A stretch of 64,000 nucleotides of DNA, from NCBI RefSeq assembly GCF_003003255.1, contig NZ_PVTD01000001.1, positions 682,001 through 746,000 of the forward strand. Reading direction: 5' to 3'. Below, piece after piece: positions 61,052 to 64,000 of this stretch. Below the pieces are notes generated by a model, which did not search any database, was not told where the DNA came from, and saw only the letters and a list, made by a program, of their open reading frames with translations. Both the position numbers and the translations under genes were made by a program. The stretch is from Aliiruegeria haliotis. GTDB lineage: Bacteria; Pseudomonadota; Alphaproteobacteria; Rhodobacterales; Rhodobacteraceae. The first letter of the stretch is position 1, and each line of letters starts with the position of its first letter.

Positions 61052-61773
61052 GACTAGACCTTCCGTGCAGAGTTGAAAATCGGGGAGAGGGCATCTCCCC
61101 GAGCCAGCGGTCGCCCCTCGGAAGGGAGGCTTTCCTAGGAGGGGAGGGATCCGACCGTCTGGCACCACCTTTTTTGCGCCCGGCCGTGAAAGCGGCATCT
61201 GGCACGCGTGAGCCCACCGTTATCATGCCGTGAAATCCACAGCGCATCGTGAATCGTGACGGAATCCTGCGGGAATTTGCCCCGTCTAGAGCCAAGACAT
61301 CCGGGGAAGCAATGCCCGCGGACGCGATGAGCAATGCGGAGTTCCCTGCGCGAAGGACACGAGTACACACCACGCGGGCGCTTGGAGCATACCCCCCTAC
61401 GTCGAGGGCGAGCCCTGTTCGTTTCACAGGCGAACCATCGATAGGCGCCCAGTCGCCGCCTTTGCACTGACCACCCGGAGGCCGAAGGATGTGACGCGGC
61501 AGGACGACACTGGCGCTTCCGGCACATTTCCCGGTGAATCCGCCGAACAGGTTGGCCGCACTGTGGCGCCAGCCTTGTAGCCGCGCCCAGCCGCACGGAC
61601 GGCGTGCGGCTGGCGCAAGCCACCGCCCCACCATGAGGCAGGTTTTGGAGGCCCTCCGGCAAGGTCCATAGGTTTTGACTGTTGGTTTGGTCACAGGGCC
61701 CGGCGTGGCTGAGCGGATACACAAGCAATACGCCTATGGTGCACAGCTTGACGCAAACACGCACTGGAGCAAG
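61052..61773. other. Region without a supported gene
   Basis: The 722 bases hold only weak leftward frames that extend beyond the repeat protein and lack motifs. Part is the promoter region of the repeat-protein gene, part that of the sulfotransferase-like gene. No repeat or operator stands out. Confidence 0.45.
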
Positions 61774-62580
61774 ATGACCAGAACCGAAACCAGAGCGTGT
61801 GGCCGGATGTCCCCAATTCTCAAGACCGTGAACCCCTGCTTCCCGCGATCGGGGCACCGTTTTCTGCGGAACATCTTCGAGGCCTATTTCGACGACCAGT
61901 TCGTATTTGGATCCGTACACAATGCGGCCGAAAGAAAGGTCACGGAGGACACGAACTACATCAAGGACCACGACACTGGCCTTCTGTCCGGCAAGTCCGA
62001 TCGCCAGATTACGTCAGATGCCCGATATCTCGTGCAATACCGTCACCCGCTTGAGAGCATCCAATCTTACTTCGAGTTCATTGTCTGCCGCGGCAAGCTT
62101 GAGGACAGTCCGGAGAAATGGGCCGGATTCCTGCCGCAGAGGCTGAGGTTTTGGAAAGCCTTCGTGCGCAAATGGTGCCTGGACCCCGGTATGCGTGCCA
62201 ATGACCGCGTTCACCGGGTGCAATACGATGCTCTCTATTCCAATACGGTCGGAGAAGCCGAGAAGGCCATTTCCTTTCTGACAGGCGGACAGGTGGAGAT
62301 TGATCACAAAAGGCTGGAAAGCGCAGTTGGCCAGTTCTCCAGGGGGTTTTGCCGCTACCGAATTGATGACGGCATGGAAGAAAAGCTGATCAATGCTCGG
62401 CGCGACGTTCGGGAGTTTCGGTATTTCAACGACGATTTCTATCGACTGGAGGAGGCGTTGGCCCGGGACTACCTCGAACCCCTTGGGATTCCGCGGCTGT
62501 TTGGTGACACCGACGCCACGCCTCCAGCGATGAGCGTGAACCTTCCCACAGAGCCCGCACGCCACCGACGAGCCGGTTGA
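61774..62580 (+). CDS. Sulfotransferase-like protein
   Basis: The 268-residue protein has the sulfotransferase 5'-phosphosulfate loop in PCFPRSGHRFLRNIF (residues 21-35) and a 3'-phosphate site in YRHPLESIQSYFE. These are the PAPS-binding segments of the P-loop sulfotransferase fold. It would transfer sulfate from PAPS to a hydroxyl, perhaps of a polysaccharide or lipid. The ATG at 61774 has GGAGC upstream; earlier in-frame starts give no recognisable sequence. The gene is less GC-rich than the neighbours and isolated. Confidence 0.7.
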   Translation: MTRTETRACGRMSPILKTVNPCFPRSGHRFLRNIFEAYFDDQFVFGSVHNAAERKVTEDTNYIKDHDTGLLSGKSDRQITSDARYLVQYRHPLESIQSYFEFIVCRGKLEDSPEKWAGFLPQRLRFWKAFVRKWCLDPGMRANDRVHRVQYDALYSNTVGEAEKAISFLTGGQVEIDHKRLESAVGQFSRGFCRYRIDDGMEEKLINARRDVREFRYFNDDFYRLEEALARDYLEPLGIPRLFGDTDATPPAMSVNLPTEPARHRRAG

Positions 62581-62843
62581 CTGAGAAACGGCGGAAGACA
62601 GCGGGGCAACATTCGACAAGCGCAATAAGCGCGGTTTCGACTGCTGACAATGTCGGTTACCCGGGCATAAAACGGCCGGAAACGACTGTCTCTGCACTAC
62701 CCGGGTGTCAAATTGGACTCGATTGATGGAGCCTGCCTCCACGTCCCGGGTCGCTCGTCTGTCCAAAGTCCAATGGTCTGACCATCACGAACCGGACATG
62801 AAACCGTCTCGTCGGGCTGGTCGTTCCGTACGATCTCAGTGGC

Positions 62844-63917
62844 TCAGACAATCGCCAGGTCGTCTTTCAGGTCGTTCAGCGTCCCACGATCCTCAATTAC
62901 CAGCCGTTCAGCGCCGAAATCGAAGACGAGATCCCCTTTCTCCACGCTCGCGAACTTCCGAATGATCTGGCCCTTGTTCAGGGTGCCGTTCCACAGGCTG
63001 TCATCGAGCCGGATCGTATCCACGTCGTTGACGAAGTCCTTTATCCGGTCGACGCCGTAGCCTTTTCGGAAGACAAACGCGTCACCACCCCGGCCACCGG
63101 TCAGCGCATCGTTGCCCTTGCCACCGTCCAGAACATCCTTGCCCACGTTTCCGAACAGCTTGTCATTGCCCGCGTGGCCCTTGAGAATATCCCGGCCCGC
63201 ATCGCCCTTTAGTGCGTCCTTGCCTTTGTTTCCATTGAGCTTGTCATTGCCCGCGCCGCCTCGCAGCGTGTCGCCGCCCTTGCCGCCGCTCAGCACATCC
63301 CTGCCGCGCAGACCGAACAGGACCTCCGAGGCAGCACCGCCATTCAGCTTGTCGTTTCCGCCGTCTCCGACCAGCACATGTCCCGGGGCCAGATCGTCGG
63401 CGATATAGGCGTCGAGGACCCGGTCCGGCGTGCCCTTGACCTTGCCGTTCTGAGCGCTGTCGCCCTGTTTGATCTGGTCGACGAACGGCATCCCGTCCCG
63501 GACCAATCCGAAGACCGTGTATTGCCCGTCCAGCGACGGCGCCGGATCTGTCATGATGAAGAACTGGCTGTTGCCGCTATCGGGATCGGCCGCACGTGCC
63601 ATGCCGACGATACCGCGCTGGAAGGAGTTCCCCGAGGGCTCCAGCGGAACGTCGGGCAGGGACGATCCACCGGTGCCGACAAGATCGCGGTCCCAGCCAT
63701 CCTTCAGGTCGCCGTATTGCACGTCGCCCGTCTGCGCCATGAAGCCGTCGATCACCCGGTGAAAGGCGACATTGTCATAGTCGCCGCTACGGGTGATCGC
63801 CTTGATTTGGTCCACGGTCTTTTCCGCGACATGGGGCGCAAGCCCTATCGCGACGGTCCCGTACTTCAGCTCCAACATCAGGATGTTGGTGGGATCATTC
63901 AGCGGATTTCCGGCCAT
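62844..63917 (-). CDS. Cyclophilin-type peptidyl-prolyl isomerase fused to RTX repeats
   Basis: The 357-residue protein has a cyclophilin domain at about residues 12-175, with YDNVAFHRVIDGFMAQTGD (active-site Arg), NSQFFIMTDPAPSLDGQYTVFG and the preceding FQRGIVGMARA. Residues about 190-290 are RTX nonapeptides (GGNDKLNGG, GRDVLSGGKGGDTLRGG, GNDKLFGN), ending in a beta-rich tail. The start at 63917 (MAGNPLNDPT) has GAGGG upstream. No N-terminal signal is seen, which fits type I secretion of RTX proteins. It may help calcium-dependent folding outside the cell. Confidence 0.85.
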   Translation of the reverse strand: MAGNPLNDPTNILMLELKYGTVAIGLAPHVAEKTVDQIKAITRSGDYDNVAFHRVIDGFMAQTGDVQYGDLKDGWDRDLVGTGGSSLPDVPLEPSGNSFQRGIVGMARAADPDSGNSQFFIMTDPAPSLDGQYTVFGLVRDGMPFVDQIKQGDSAQNGKVKGTPDRVLDAYIADDLAPGHVLVGDGGNDKLNGGAASEVLFGLRGRDVLSGGKGGDTLRGGAGNDKLNGNKGKDALKGDAGRDILKGHAGNDKLFGNVGKDVLDGGKGNDALTGGRGGDAFVFRKGYGVDRIKDFVNDVDTIRLDDSLWNGTLNKGQIIRKFASVEKGDLVFDFGAERLVIEDRGTLNDLKDDLAIV

Positions 63918-64000
63918 GTTTGCCCTCGGCGGTTCGTGCATCCATGTGAGGGTACTTTGACGTGGTGCCACTGTCGAGAGTGACCGACCGGTCGGACCCG

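Noticed and set aside
61135-61971. Leftward 278-codon frame overlapping the sulfotransferase start
   Set aside because: It overlaps the better-supported sulfotransferase gene in antisense and shows no motif.

Overview
The window is GC-rich chromosomal DNA of an alphaproteobacterium, most likely a Rhodobacteraceae (Roseobacter-type) bacterium. The reasons are a Rhizobium-style rha ABC operon, an iscR-cysteine desulfurase-sufBCD-sufS cluster interleaved with small membrane proteins, TRAP transporters, RTX proteins and the eukaryote-like NADP isocitrate dehydrogenase. The species cannot be fixed from sequence reading alone. No insertion sequence, integrase, CRISPR array or rRNA was seen.

Region 1 (1-14.7 kb) is sugar catabolism. 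The 3' end of kduI overlaps kduD (unsaturated uronate route). A leftward operon follows, read rhaR-rhaS-rhaT-rhaP-rhaQ-rhaM-rhaK-rhaA-rhaD: DeoR regulator, ABC importer, mutarotase, kinase, isomerase and aldolase for L-rhamnose, with a redoxin downstream. Divergent from rhaR is a second aldolase fused to a short-chain dehydrogenase, so lactaldehyde can be made and oxidised by one polypeptide. A FucU/RbsD-like mutarotase and an SDR form a further pair.

Region 2 (15.4-24 kb) carries iolC-iolB-iolJ homologues, a LacI regulator and a DctPQM TRAP transporter. LacI-type TTGCAA palindromes lie upstream of iolC and of lacI. The upper inositol enzymes (IolG, IolE, IolD) are absent here, so the substrate may be a 5-deoxyuronate-like acid imported by the TRAP system.

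Region 3 (24.3-30.8 kb) is a uronate-type locus: AGE-family epimerase, D-mannonate dehydratase, Gfo/Idh/MocA oxidoreductase, an LplA-like solute-binding protein without permeases, and an FCD-type GntR regulator whose promoter holds two TGATATATC motifs.

Region 4 (31-42.2 kb) is mixed: CofD-related protein, SMR efflux protein, YitT protein, a 124-bp tandem repeat, a class II glutamine amidotransferase, a GH114-like/RTX protein, icd, an HlyD/DUF2955 pair, an HD hydrolase, a small unknown protein and an alpha/beta hydrolase.

Region 5 (42.2-51.4 kb) is the iron-sulfur assembly operon (iscR, cysteine desulfurase, sufB, sufC, sufD, sufS) with six interspersed genes of unclear role. An inverted repeat lies upstream of iscR and a related one inside the desulfurase gene.

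Region 6 (51.7-64 kb) begins with tRNA-Arg(CCG) and looks accessory: a GT-C glycosyltransferase-like membrane protein, a lipoprotein hydrolase, a SARP-like/TPR regulator divergent from a Gly/Ala-repeat vanadium-haloperoxidase/PAP2 protein and a subtilase, a secreted three-repeat protein, a sulfotransferase-like protein and a cyclophilin-RTX fusion. The regulator/haloperoxidase/subtilase cassette is the best candidate here for an undescribed system.
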